This document shows, in pieces, positions 33,546 through 42,978 of a DNA stretch of 64,000 nt. The notes below the pieces were generated by a model that worked only from the letters and a program-made list of their open reading frames with translations, did not search any database and was not told the origin of the DNA. The position numbers were made by a program, and so were the translations under genes. Source of the DNA: Escherichia fergusonii ATCC 35469 (GTDB lineage Bacteria; Pseudomonadota; Gammaproteobacteria; Enterobacterales; Enterobacteriaceae); assembly GCF_000026225.1 (NCBI RefSeq), contig NC_011740.1:434001-498000 (forward strand), read 5' to 3'. Each line of letters begins with the position of its first letter. The stretch's first letter is position 1.

Positions 33546-34907
33546 ATGTTTGATAATTTAACCGATCGTTTGTCGCGCACGCTGCGCAATATCAGTGGCC
33601 GTGGACGCCTCACTGAAGACAACGTAAAAGATACGCTGCGCGAAGTGCGCATGGCGCTGCTGGAGGCGGACGTCGCCCTGCCGGTAGTGCGTGAGTTTAT
33701 CAATCGCGTAAAAGAGAAAGCGGTTGGTCATGAAGTTAATAAGAGCCTGACGCCGGGGCAGGAGTTCGTCAAAATCGTCCGTAACGAACTGGTTGCGGCG
33801 ATGGGCGAAGAGAACCAGACCCTGAATCTGGCTGCGCAACCGCCAGCGGTGGTACTGATGGCGGGCCTGCAAGGTGCCGGTAAAACAACCAGCGTGGGCA
33901 AGCTCGGTAAGTTCCTGCGTGAGAAGCACAAGAAAAAAGTGCTGGTGGTTTCTGCCGACGTTTATCGTCCGGCGGCAATCAAACAGCTGGAGACGCTGGC
34001 AGAGCAGGTGGGCGTTGATTTCTTCCCTTCTGATGTTGGTCAGAAGCCGGTAGATATCGTTAACGCGGCGCTGAAAGAAGCCAAACTGAAATTCTACGAC
34101 GTGCTGCTGGTAGATACCGCCGGTCGTCTGCACGTTGACGAAGCGATGATGGACGAGATCAAACAAGTCCATGCGTCGATTAATCCGGTTGAAACCCTGT
34201 TTGTGGTTGATGCCATGACTGGTCAGGATGCGGCCAATACGGCAAAAGCATTCAATGAAGCGTTACCGCTGACCGGTGTGGTACTGACTAAAGTCGACGG
34301 CGATGCCCGTGGCGGTGCGGCGCTCTCTATTCGTCACATTACGGGCAAACCGATCAAGTTCCTCGGTGTTGGCGAGAAAACCGAGGCGCTGGAGCCGTTC
34401 CATCCGGACCGCATCGCTTCCCGTATTCTCGGCATGGGCGACGTGCTGTCGCTGATCGAAGATATCGAAAGCAAAGTTGACCGCGCGCAGGCAGAGAAAT
34501 TAGCCAGCAAGCTGAAAAAAGGTGACGGCTTCGATCTCAACGACTTCCTTGAGCAACTGCGCCAGATGAAAAATATGGGCGGCATGGCCAGCCTGATGGG
34601 CAAACTGCCGGGCATGGGGCAGATCCCGGATAACGTCAAGTCGCAGATGGACGATAAAGTGCTGGTGCGTATGGAAGCCATCATCAACTCGATGACGATG
34701 AAAGAGCGCGCTAAGCCAGAAATCATCAAAGGTTCGCGTAAACGCCGTATCGCTGCCGGTTGCGGTATGCAGGTGCAGGACGTTAACCGTCTTCTGAAAC
34801 AGTTCGACGACATGCAGCGCATGATGAAGAAAATGAAGAAGGGCGGGATGGCGAAGATGATGAGAAGTATGAAGGGGATGATGCCGCCGGGATTTCCTGG
34901 TCGCTAA
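33546..34907 (+). CDS. ffh: Ffh, signal recognition particle GTPase
   Basis: Protein component of SRP; it binds 4.5S RNA and signal sequences and delivers nascent membrane proteins to FtsY. It has 453 residues: N domain (1-about 90), G domain with GLQGAGKTTS (near 107), DTAGR and TKVDGDARGG motifs, and the methionine-rich M domain (about 300-453: MKNMGGMASLMGKLPGMG). It is divergent from ypjD and upstream of the rpsP operon. Confidence 0.98.
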   Translation: MFDNLTDRLSRTLRNISGRGRLTEDNVKDTLREVRMALLEADVALPVVREFINRVKEKAVGHEVNKSLTPGQEFVKIVRNELVAAMGEENQTLNLAAQPPAVVLMAGLQGAGKTTSVGKLGKFLREKHKKKVLVVSADVYRPAAIKQLETLAEQVGVDFFPSDVGQKPVDIVNAALKEAKLKFYDVLLVDTAGRLHVDEAMMDEIKQVHASINPVETLFVVDAMTGQDAANTAKAFNEALPLTGVVLTKVDGDARGGAALSIRHITGKPIKFLGVGEKTEALEPFHPDRIASRILGMGDVLSLIEDIESKVDRAQAEKLASKLKKGDGFDLNDFLEQLRQMKNMGGMASLMGKLPGMGQIPDNVKSQMDDKVLVRMEAIINSMTMKERAKPEIIKGSRKRRIAAGCGMQVQDVNRLLKQFDDMQRMMKKMKKGGMAKMMRSMKGMMPPGFPGR

Positions 34908-34940
34908 ATGACCTTATGCGACAGAGTTATTAACTGCTGA

Positions 34941-35292
<352 letters not shown>

Positions 35293-35310
35293 TCTGTCAC
35301 GGTGGTCATG

Positions 35311-35859
35311 ATGAGCAAACAACTCACCGCGCAAGCACCTGTTGATCCCATCGTTTTGGGAAAAATGGGTTCGTCTTACGGTATTCGTGGGTGGCTCAGA
35401 GTGTTTTCTTCCACCGAAGACGCCGAAAGCATTTTTGACTATCAGCCCTGGTTTATCCAGAAGGCGGGTCAGTGGCAGCAAGTCCAGCTGGAAAGCTGGA
35501 AGCACCACAATCAGGACATGATCATCAAGCTGAAAGGCGTTGACGATCGTGATGCGGCGAACCTGCTGACGAATTGTGAAATTGTCGTGGATTCATCGCA
35601 GCTGCCTCAGCTTGAAGAGGGTGACTACTACTGGAAAGACCTGATGGGCTGCCAGGTAGTAACCACTGAAGGCTACGATCTCGGTAAAGTCATTGACATG
35701 ATGGAAACCGGATCCAATGACGTTCTCGTCATTAAGGCAAACCTGAAGGATGCGTTTGGTATCAAGGAACGTCTCGTACCGTTCCTCGATGGGCAGGTTA
35801 TCAAGAAAGTCGATCTCACTACTCGTTCAATCGAAGTAGATTGGGATCCTGGTTTTTAA
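35311..35859 (+). CDS. rimM: RimM, 16S rRNA processing factor
   Basis: Assembly factor of 182 residues that binds S19 and helps mature the 30S head. It has an N-terminal RimM barrel (GKMGSSYGIRGWLRVFSS) and a C-terminal PRC-barrel (residues about 95-175). The ATG at 35311 is preceded by two further in-frame starts within 9 nt; the third gives the accepted length. It lies 18 bp after rpsP. Confidence 0.97.
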   Translation: MSKQLTAQAPVDPIVLGKMGSSYGIRGWLRVFSSTEDAESIFDYQPWFIQKAGQWQQVQLESWKHHNQDMIIKLKGVDDRDAANLLTNCEIVVDSSQLPQLEEGDYYWKDLMGCQVVTTEGYDLGKVIDMMETGSNDVLVIKANLKDAFGIKERLVPFLDGQVIKKVDLTTRSIEVDWDPGF

Positions 35860-35889
35860 ACCACCGGATAAACGGTAAAAGACGGCGCT

Positions 35890-36657
35890 ATGTGGATTGG
35901 CATAATTAGCCTGTTTCCTGAAATGTTCCGCGCAATTACCGATTACGGGGTAACTGGCCGGGCAGTTAAAAATGGCCTGCTGAGCATCCAGAGCTGGAGT
36001 CCTCGTGACTTCACGCATGACCGGCACCGTACCGTGGACGATCGTCCTTACGGCGGCGGACCGGGGATGTTAATGATGGTGCAACCTTTACGGGACGCCA
36101 TTCATGCAGCAAAAGCCGCGGCGGGTGAAGGCGCAAAGGTGATTTATCTGTCACCACAGGGACGCAAGCTTGATCAAGCAGGCGTCAGCGAGCTGGCAAC
36201 GAATCAAAAATTGATTCTGGTGTGCGGTCGCTACGAAGGTATAGATGAGCGCGTGATCCAAACCGAAATTGACGAAGAATGGTCAATCGGCGATTACGTT
36301 CTCAGTGGTGGTGAGTTACCAGCAATGACGCTGATTGACTCCGTTTCCCGGTTTATTCCGGGAGTACTGGGACATGAAGCCTCGGCAACGGAAGATTCCT
36401 TTGCTGAAGGATTGCTGGATTGCCCGCACTATACGCGGCCTGAGGTGTTAGAAGGGATGGAAGTTCCGCCAGTGTTACTGTCGGGCAACCATGCCGAGAT
36501 ACGTCGCTGGCGTTTGAAACAGTCGCTGGGCCGTACCTGGCTTAGAAGACCTGAACTTCTGGAAAACCTGGCTCTGACTGAAGAGCAAGCAAGGTTGCTG
36601 GCGGAGTTCAAAAAGGAACACGCACAACAGCAACATAAACATGATGGGATGGCGTAA
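35890..36657 (+). CDS. trmD: TrmD, tRNA m1G37 methyltransferase
   Basis: Essential SPOUT methyltransferase of 255 residues that makes m1G37 in tRNAs reading CNN codons and prevents +1 frameshifting. The trefoil knot motifs are visible (IYLSPQGRKL, CGRYEGIDERV, GDYVLSGGELPA). It lies between rimM and rplS in the operon. Confidence 0.98.
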   Translation: MWIGIISLFPEMFRAITDYGVTGRAVKNGLLSIQSWSPRDFTHDRHRTVDDRPYGGGPGMLMMVQPLRDAIHAAKAAAGEGAKVIYLSPQGRKLDQAGVSELATNQKLILVCGRYEGIDERVIQTEIDEEWSIGDYVLSGGELPAMTLIDSVSRFIPGVLGHEASATEDSFAEGLLDCPHYTRPEVLEGMEVPPVLLSGNHAEIRRWRLKQSLGRTWLRRPELLENLALTEEQARLLAEFKKEHAQQQHKHDGMA

Positions 36658-36695
36658 GCCCCCGAGATATCAGTTTACCCAGGATAAGAGATTAA

Positions 36696-37046
<351 letters not shown>

Positions 37047-37073
37047 GATTTCGCTTAAGCGACATCCTGTTAA

Positions 37074-37108
37074 GAAGGGCTGGCCAATTGGCTGGCCCTT
37101 TTTTTATT
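37074..37108 (+). terminator. Terminator of rpsP-rplS operon
   Basis: AAGGGCTGGCC and GGCTGGCCCTT pair around a short loop, followed by seven T. Confidence 0.9.
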
Positions 37109-37133
37109 AATTAATAATGGTGCTTATATACTC

Positions 37134-37248
37134 TAAATAATTTGAGTTGCAGGAAGGCGACAAGTGAGTGAATCCCCAGGCGCTTACTAAAGTAGATGTC
37201 TGAAGTGAGTGAACGCAGACGCAGCACATGCAACTTGAAGTATTACAT
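37134..37248. repeat. ERIC element
   Basis: Contains GTGAATCCCCAGGCGCTTAC and AGTGAGTGAACGCAG in the arrangement of the enterobacterial repetitive intergenic consensus, with outer arms GAGTTGCAGGAAGGCG and GCACATGCAACTTGAAGTAT. It sits between rplS and yfiL. Confidence 0.8.
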
Positions 37249-37623
37249 TTAATTTAAGCGGGTTGAGGTAGCATTTTCATCAGCTCCAGCTTGCCATTTT
37301 TCATGCAGCTCTTTGACGTTTTCAACATTTTCACAACTGGCAGGAAAAGTCTTACCAGAAATCCCCCGGGCGAACATTAATCCAGGCTCACACGTTTTTC
37401 GCTGCCCTTCACTGTACCCTCGTAAATAATACGAGCGATTTACAGCCCGATCATTATATGTCTGAGCCAATGTTTCATTGTCTTTGGCAGCAAAACCAGC
37501 AAGAGCGTCTTCCATTCCTGCATCGTACCAGTCCGTACCAGTCCAGGTTGGTGAATGGGTATAAGGATCAACCTGGCACCCACAAAGAAAAAGAGAAATA
37601 ACAAATCCCGCTAGTATTTTCAT
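37249..37623 (-). CDS. yfiL: YfiL, putative lipoprotein
   Basis: Small lipoprotein of 124 residues with signal peptide and lipobox FLCGC (Cys near residue 16). The mature part has YDAGMEDALAGFAAKDN and YLRGYSEGQRKTCEPG, and several cysteines that may pair in the periplasm. Function unknown. It is divergent from aroF and shares a 215-bp upstream region with the TyrR boxes. Confidence 0.88.
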   Translation of the reverse strand: MKILAGFVISLFLCGCQVDPYTHSPTWTGTDWYDAGMEDALAGFAAKDNETLAQTYNDRAVNRSYYLRGYSEGQRKTCEPGLMFARGISGKTFPASCENVENVKELHEKWQAGADENATSTRLN

Positions 37624-37675
37624 AAATGCTCTCCGCTTTTACTTAAATCTTAGTGGAGTGCAAAAATAACGATGA

Positions 37676-37693
37676 TGTAAATATTTCGGTACA
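37676..37693 (+). promoter_or_regulatory. TyrR box (distal) of aroF
   Basis: TGTAAATATTTCGGTACA matches TGTAAA-N6-TTTACA with two mismatches. Tyrosine-dependent TyrR repression of aroF-tyrA acts through several such boxes. Confidence 0.7.
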
Positions 37694-37727
37694 ACGATAA
37701 GGGCTGTATATGTGCTAAATGTGCAGG

Positions 37728-37745
37728 CGTAAAGATATATTTACT
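37728..37745 (+). promoter_or_regulatory. TyrR box (proximal) of aroF
   Basis: CGTAAAGATATATTTACT matches the TyrR dyad at 10 of 12 defined positions and lies about 10 bp upstream of a TTGAAA -35 element. Confidence 0.75.
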
Positions 37746-37838
37746 AAATATGGATTGAAAACTTTACCTTTTGTGTTATTGTTACTTCATCCTCTTTGAG
37801 GAAAACTATCGCAAACGAGCAATAACAGGATCGCCATC

Positions 37839-38909
37839 ATGCAAAAAGACGCGCTGAACAACATTCATATTGTTGACGAACAAGTACTGATTACACCGGA
37901 ACAACTCAAACAAGAATTTCCTCTGAGCCAGGAACAAGAAAAGCAAATCACCCACTCTCGTCAGACTATTTCTGACATTATTTCCGGGCGTGATCCTCGG
38001 TTGTTAGTAGTATGTGGGCCTTGTTCTATACACGATCCTGAAACTGCAATTGAATATGCTCGTCGATTTAAAGTCCTTGCCGCAGAGGTCAGCGATAGCC
38101 TCTATCTGGTAATGCGCGTCTATTTTGAAAAACCTCGTACCACCGTTGGCTGGAAAGGGTTGATTAACGATCCACATATGGATGGCTCCTTTGATGTTGA
38201 AACAGGATTAAAGATTGCACGTAAGTTGCTTTTGGAACTGGTAGATATGGGATTACCGCTGGCGACGGAAGCGTTAGATCCAAATAGCCCGCAATACCTG
38301 GGCGATCTGTTTAGCTGGTCAGCAATTGGTGCTCGTACAACGGAATCGCAAACTCACCGTGAAATGGCCTCCGGGCTTTCCATGCCGGTTGGTTTTAAAA
38401 ACGGCACCGATGGCAGTCTGGCAACGGCAATTAACGCTATGCGCGCCGCCGCGCAGCCGCACCGTTTTGTTGGCATTAACCAGGCAGGGCAGGTTGCGTT
38501 GCTACAAACTCAGGGAAATCCGGACGGGCATGTGATCCTGCGCGGTGGTAAAGCACCGAACTATAGCCCTGCGGATGTTGCGCAATGTGAAAAAGAGATG
38601 GAACAGGCGGGACTGCGCCCGTCTCTGATGGTAGATTGCAGCCACGGTAATTCCAATAAAGATTATCGCCGTCAGCCTGCGGTGGCAGAATCCGTGGTTG
38701 CTCAAATTAAAGATGGTAATCGCTCAATTATTGGCCTGATGATCGAAAGTAATATCCACGAGGGTAATCAGTCTTCCGAGCAACCGCGCAGTGAAATGAA
38801 ATACGGTGTATCCGTAACCGATGCCTGCATTAGCTGGGAAATGACCGATGCCTTGCTGCGTGAAATTCATCAGGATCTGAACGGGCAGCTGACGGCTCGC
38901 GTGGCTTAA
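37839..38909 (+). CDS. aroF: AroF, tyrosine-sensitive DAHP synthase
   Basis: First enzyme of the shikimate pathway, condensing phosphoenolpyruvate and erythrose 4-phosphate; feedback-inhibited by tyrosine. It has 356 residues, with the metal-site Cys in VVCGPCSIHDP, the KPRTTVGWKG active-site segment and MVDCSHGNSNKD near the end. It is in an operon with tyrA (10-bp gap) and controlled by TyrR boxes upstream. Confidence 0.98.
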   Translation: MQKDALNNIHIVDEQVLITPEQLKQEFPLSQEQEKQITHSRQTISDIISGRDPRLLVVCGPCSIHDPETAIEYARRFKVLAAEVSDSLYLVMRVYFEKPRTTVGWKGLINDPHMDGSFDVETGLKIARKLLLELVDMGLPLATEALDPNSPQYLGDLFSWSAIGARTTESQTHREMASGLSMPVGFKNGTDGSLATAINAMRAAAQPHRFVGINQAGQVALLQTQGNPDGHVILRGGKAPNYSPADVAQCEKEMEQAGLRPSLMVDCSHGNSNKDYRRQPAVAESVVAQIKDGNRSIIGLMIESNIHEGNQSSEQPRSEMKYGVSVTDACISWEMTDALLREIHQDLNGQLTARVA

Positions 38910-38919
38910 GAGGTTTATT

Positions 38920-40041
38920 ATGGTTGCTGAATTGACCGCATTACGCGATCAAATTGATGAAGTCGATAAAGCGCTGCTGAATTTATTAGCGAAGCGTCTG
39001 GAACTGGTTGCTGAAGTGGGCGAGGTGAAAAGCCGCTTTGGACTGCCTATTTATGTTCCGGAGCGCGAGGCATCTATGCTGGCCTCGCGTCGTGCAGAGG
39101 CGGAAGCTCTGGGTGTACCGCCAGATCTGATTGAGGATGTTTTGCGTCGGGTGATGCGTGAATCTTACTCCAGTGAAAACGACAAAGGATTTAAAACACT
39201 TTGTCCTGCGTTACGCCCGGTAGTTATCGTTGGTGGTGGCGGTCAGATGGGACGCCTGTTCGAGAAGATGCTGACACTCTCGGGTTATCAGGTGCGGATT
39301 CTGGAGCAACATGACTGGGATCGAGCGGCTGATATTGTTGCCGATGCCGGAATGGTGATTGTTAGTGTGCCCATCCACGTTACTGAACAAGTTATTGGCA
39401 AATTACCGACTTTACCGAAAGATTGTATTCTGGTCGATCTGGCATCAGTGAAAAATGGACCATTACAGGCCATGCTGGCGGCGCATGATGGTCCGGTGCT
39501 GGGGCTACACCCGATGTTCGGTCCGGACAGCGGTAGCCTGGCAAAGCAAGTTGTGGTCTGGTGTGATGGACGTAAGCCGGAAGCATACCAATGGTTTCTG
39601 GAGCAAATTCAGGTCTGGGGCGCTCGGCTGCATCGTATTAGCGCTGTCGAGCACGATCAGAATATGGCGTTTATTCAGGCTCTGCGCCACTTTGCTACTT
39701 TTGCTTATGGGCTGCACCTGGCAGAAGAAAATGTTCAGCTTGAGCAACTTCTGGCGCTTTCTTCGCCGATTTACCGCCTTGAGCTGGCGATGGTTGGGCG
39801 ACTGTTTGCCCAGGATCCGCAACTGTATGCCGACATTATTATGTCGTCAGAGCGTAATCTGGCGTTAATCAAACGTTACTATAAGCGTTTCGGCGAGGCG
39901 ATTGAGTTGCTGGAGCAGGGCGATAAGCAGGCGTTTATTGACAGTTTCCGCAAGGTGGAGCACTGGTTCGGCGATTACGCACAGCGTTTTCAGAGTGAAA
40001 GCCGCGTGTTATTGCGTCAGGCGAATGACAGTCGCCAGTAA
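38920..40041 (+). CDS. tyrA: TyrA, chorismate mutase / prephenate dehydrogenase
   Basis: Bifunctional enzyme of 373 residues for tyrosine synthesis. An AroQ chorismate mutase domain (about 1-90: LRDQIDEVDKALLNLLAKRLELVAEVGEVK) is fused to an NAD-dependent prephenate dehydrogenase (from about 100, GGGGQMGRLFEKM; catalytic His in LHPMFGPD). Last gene of the aroF operon, convergent with pheA. Confidence 0.98.
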   Translation: MVAELTALRDQIDEVDKALLNLLAKRLELVAEVGEVKSRFGLPIYVPEREASMLASRRAEAEALGVPPDLIEDVLRRVMRESYSSENDKGFKTLCPALRPVVIVGGGGQMGRLFEKMLTLSGYQVRILEQHDWDRAADIVADAGMVIVSVPIHVTEQVIGKLPTLPKDCILVDLASVKNGPLQAMLAAHDGPVLGLHPMFGPDSGSLAKQVVVWCDGRKPEAYQWFLEQIQVWGARLHRISAVEHDQNMAFIQALRHFATFAYGLHLAEENVQLEQLLALSSPIYRLELAMVGRLFAQDPQLYADIIMSSERNLALIKRYYKRFGEAIELLEQGDKQAFIDSFRKVEHWFGDYAQRFQSESRVLLRQANDSRQ

Positions 40042-40048
40042 TAATCCA

Positions 40049-40079
40049 GTGCCGGGTGGCGTGTTTCACCCGGCACGAT
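40049..40079. terminator. Terminator between tyrA and pheA
   Basis: GTGCCGGGTG and CACCCGGCAC form a ten-pair stem followed by GATTTC, between convergent genes. Confidence 0.85.
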
Positions 40080-40083
40080 TTCA

Positions 40084-41244
40084 TTATGCCGGATCGACTG
40101 GTACCACATTCTCGCTTGGGTAACAGCCCAGGACTTTCATCGAGCGAGTGATTTCACCTAGCTCTTTCAACGCCTGTTGCATTTCCGCTGATTCCAGATT
40201 GGCCTGAATATCCAGATAAAACATCTCTTCCCACGGGTTTCCGTGAATCGGGCGTGATTCCAGACGGGTCATAATCAGATTGTGGTTGCGCAGTACCAGC
40301 AACGCTTCAACCAGCGCACCAGCTTGTTGTCCGGTCGCCATTAACAACGTCGTTTTCGCCGGAACCTGGTCAGAAACGTTAATGGCTTTACGTGCCAACA
40401 CCACAAATCGGGTGAAGTTTTGTCGCTGATTCGCTTCAATATGCTCCAGTACCTGCAAACCGTACAAAGTGCCGCCAGCTTCGCTTCCCAACGCAGCAAC
40501 ATGCGGTGATTTTGCCTGTGCAACCTTTTCCATTGCCGCAGACGTACTTTCGGTATATTCAATCTTCCAGTGCGGATAACGATTAAGGAATTTGCTGCAT
40601 TGCTGGAATGGCTGCGGATGGCTGTAGACCGTATTAATGGTGGATAAATCAGTAGTGCCGGAGACCAACAAACAATGATCGATAGTTAACGTCATCTCGC
40701 CAACAATCGACAAACTGGTATGTTGCAGCAGATCGTAAACGTCGTTTATGGCCCCAGAGCTGGTGTTTTCGATCGGTACTACTGCATAGTCGGCCTGGCC
40801 GGTTTCCACTTGATTAAAAATATCGGCAAATTTGGCGCAGCCACTTTCAATGAATTGCTCAAAGTGACGGGCAGCGTACTGGCGAGCGGCAAGATGTGAA
40901 TAGGATCCTTTTGGGCCGAGAAACGCAATGCGTGCTGAGTGCGGATTAATTTTATTGAGATGTTGCTGGAGCAAAGCCTGCTGTGTCAGTACGGAATCTT
41001 CAATGATGAGTTGGAACAGGCGAGTAATGTAGTGGGCGTCCAGATGGTACGCTTTACCGAGCGTAATTAATCTTTCCAGTAAATCGCGTTCACGATCAAT
41101 ATCACGTACCGGGCGATGAGAGAGCAGTTTGGCTTTTCCCACCTCGACGGCCAGTTCGCGTCGCTCTGCCAGTAATGCTAATAATTTTTCATCCAGCGCG
41201 CTGATTTTCTCACGCAGCGCCAGTAACGGGTTTTCCGATGTCAT
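40084..41244 (-). CDS. pheA: PheA, chorismate mutase / prephenate dehydratase
   Basis: Bifunctional enzyme of 386 residues for phenylalanine synthesis. It has a chorismate mutase domain (1-about 100), a prephenate dehydratase domain (about 105-285, with the FLGPKGSYSH start and a Ser/Thr site in VPIENTSSGAI) and a C-terminal ACT regulatory domain with the phenylalanine-binding motifs GALVEALLVL and TRLESRP. Expression is attenuated by the pheL leader just upstream. Confidence 0.98.
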   Translation of the reverse strand: MTSENPLLALREKISALDEKLLALLAERRELAVEVGKAKLLSHRPVRDIDRERDLLERLITLGKAYHLDAHYITRLFQLIIEDSVLTQQALLQQHLNKINPHSARIAFLGPKGSYSHLAARQYAARHFEQFIESGCAKFADIFNQVETGQADYAVVPIENTSSGAINDVYDLLQHTSLSIVGEMTLTIDHCLLVSGTTDLSTINTVYSHPQPFQQCSKFLNRYPHWKIEYTESTSAAMEKVAQAKSPHVAALGSEAGGTLYGLQVLEHIEANQRQNFTRFVVLARKAINVSDQVPAKTTLLMATGQQAGALVEALLVLRNHNLIMTRLESRPIHGNPWEEMFYLDIQANLESAEMQQALKELGEITRSMKVLGCYPSENVVPVDPA

Positions 41245-41265
41245 AGTGTTGCCTTTTTTGTTATC

Positions 41266-41300
41266 TATAAAAAAGGCCCCCCGATTTGGGAGGCCTTATT
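41266..41300 (-). terminator. pheA attenuator terminator
   Basis: On the minus strand AAGGCCTCCC and GGGGGGCCTT form a stem followed by TTTTTATAG, between pheL and pheA. It ends transcription when the leader is translated with ample Phe-tRNA. Confidence 0.88.
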
Positions 41301-41343
41301 GTTCGTCTTCGCATTCTGTTTCACACGACGAAACGCCTCCCGT

Positions 41344-41391
41344 TCAGGGGAAGGTAAAAAAGAATGCGAAGAGGAACGGTGTTTGTTTCAT
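41344..41391 (-). CDS. pheL: PheL leader peptide
   Basis: Leader peptide of 15 residues read as [15 protein letters not shown], with six Phe codons. K-12 pheL, as I recall it, is [15 protein letters not shown] with seven. Ribosome stalling on Phe codons prevents formation of the attenuator at 41266-41300 and allows pheA transcription. A ribosome binding site (AAGGA) precedes the start. Confidence 0.92.
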   Translation of the reverse strand: [15 protein letters not shown]

Positions 41392-41416
41392 TCTGATTTC
41401 CTTGAGTAATGACAGT

Positions 41417-41446
41417 ACAGTACCTGCACAGTTTTCACCCTGTCAA
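41417..41446 (-). promoter_or_regulatory. pheL-pheA promoter
   Basis: Minus strand TTGACA (41446-41441) and TACTGT (41422-41417), 18 bp apart, upstream of pheL. Confidence 0.7.
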
Positions 41447-41473
41447 CAAAAAACGCGCCCGAAGGCGCGTTGG
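41446..41473 (-). terminator. Terminator of raiA
   Basis: AACGCGCC and GGCGCGTT pair around a four-base loop, followed on the minus strand by TTTTTTGTT. It lies 24 bp after the raiA stop. Confidence 0.85.
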
Positions 41474-41494
41474 CGATACACTCAATATAAAGGA

Positions 41495-41839
41495 CTACTC
41501 TTCTTCAACTTCTTCGACGAAGTTGGCGTCTTTCACCGATGTTGCGGCACGACGTGCTTCGCCTTTGTGCTGCAGTTTATTGAGCTGCCGTTCCAGCTTG
41601 TTGATCAATTCGTTAATTGCGGTGTACATATCTTCATGCTTACCACTGGCAACCAGAACGCCGTTAGGTGTATTGATAGTGGCGTCAGCAACGAACCCTT
41701 GTGGCTCTTTGGACAGAATGATATGTGGATTAATCAGATGAGTTTGCCATTTATCCAGTTTGGCGAGACGGTCTTCGACATGTTGGCGGATTGCCGGAGT
41801 AATTTCCATTTGTTTACTGGTAATGTTCACTGTTGTCAT
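41495..41839 (-). CDS. raiA: RaiA (YfiA), ribosome hibernation factor
   Basis: Stationary-phase and cold-shock inhibitor of 114 residues that sits in the 30S mRNA channel and keeps ribosomes as inactive 70S monomers. Family pattern ITSKQMEITPAIRQHVEDRLAKLDKW and an acidic tail NFVEEVEEE. The start MTTVNITS has one residue more than the MTMNITS of K-12. Confidence 0.96.
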   Translation of the reverse strand: MTTVNITSKQMEITPAIRQHVEDRLAKLDKWQTHLINPHIILSKEPQGFVADATINTPNGVLVASGKHEDMYTAINELINKLERQLNKLQHKGEARRAATSVKDANFVEEVEEE

Positions 41840-42067
41840 AAATTTTACCTCTTGTCTTCCCGTCTTGGTGATTCCAGCATACCTTTCTTAATGTCAAAAT
41901 GTGTGATTTAAGTCACATTCTTTTGTCACTTTTTGTCAATGAAATCTTTTTGTGAGTCATCGCATTAACAGGTGAAATTTTACTTGAGGAATTACTAAAA
42001 CCCAGCCATAGTTGATCAGTTACATTGACTCTAAGTTATTTAATTTTCGACTTTTTTGCATAAAAAA

Positions 42068-42089
42068 AAGGCAGCACATGGCTGCCTGA
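42068..42089 (-). terminator. Terminator of bamD
   Basis: Minus strand GGCAGC-CATGT-GCTGCC followed by eight T, just after the bamD stop. Confidence 0.88.
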
Positions 42090-42106
42090 TTGAATAACTG
42101 AATAAA

Positions 42107-42844
42107 TCAGGAATTACTACTGTTAGTGGCGATAATCTTCGCTACTTTTTCAGCTTGCGCATTCATCTGCATCTGACGGTATGCATTTTCCATCAGCGGC
42201 AGCGCATCACGCGTAGCCTGAGTATCCGGGTAGTCGCGCAGCATGCCTTCTACACGGTTAACAACGGCAACCCATGCACCACGTTCTGTATAGTACTCGG
42301 CAACGGAGTATTCATATTTCGCCAGACGATCTTTCAGGAATACCAGACGTTTGGTGGCATCCGTAGTGTACTGGCTGTTCGGATAGCCGCGCACCAGTTT
42401 GGAAAAGTCACTAAACGCAGCTCGTGCATGTTGAGGATCGCGATCGCTACGATCAACGCCAAAGAATCCTTGCAGCGCACTGTCATCCAGCGCCATATTG
42501 GTCAGGCCACGCATGTACATGACATAATCGATATTCGGATGGGTTGGATTAAGGCGAATAAAACGATCGATGGCAGCCTGTGCTAACGGCAGATCGGCGT
42601 TCTTATAGTAAGCGTAGATGAGATCCAACTGCACCTGCTGCGAATACGGACCAAACGGGTAGCGATTATCTAACGCTTCTAATTGCGTTATTGCCTGTTT
42701 CCAGTTACCGTCCTGCAACTTTTGCTGAGCGGTCGCGTAAATTTCATTTGGCGGATTATCAGGTACTTCTTCCTTTGACCCCGAGCAACCCGCCAAAAAC
42801 AGGCTTAGTGTGGCGGCTGCCACCAGATATTTCATGCGCGTCAT
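42107..42844 (-). CDS. bamD: BamD (YfiO), outer membrane assembly lipoprotein
   Basis: Essential BAM-complex lipoprotein of 245 residues. It has a signal peptide with lipobox LAGC (Cys near residue 20) and then five TPR-like helical pairs (YATAQQKLQDGNWKQAITQLEALDNRYPF and so on) that bind BamA and substrate C-terminal signals. It is divergent from rluD. Confidence 0.97.
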   Translation of the reverse strand: MTRMKYLVAAATLSLFLAGCSGSKEEVPDNPPNEIYATAQQKLQDGNWKQAITQLEALDNRYPFGPYSQQVQLDLIYAYYKNADLPLAQAAIDRFIRLNPTHPNIDYVMYMRGLTNMALDDSALQGFFGVDRSDRDPQHARAAFSDFSKLVRGYPNSQYTTDATKRLVFLKDRLAKYEYSVAEYYTERGAWVAVVNRVEGMLRDYPDTQATRDALPLMENAYRQMQMNAQAEKVAKIIATNSSNS

Positions 42845-42978
42845 GACGTTTTGACTTTCCTCAAAATGTAATACGGGAGATTCTCTGTTCCTGCTCCCGG
42901 TTAAGACCAGCTACAATAGCACACTATATTAAACGGCAAAGCCGTAAAACCCCAACGATAAACGAAGAAGCAGTATAT

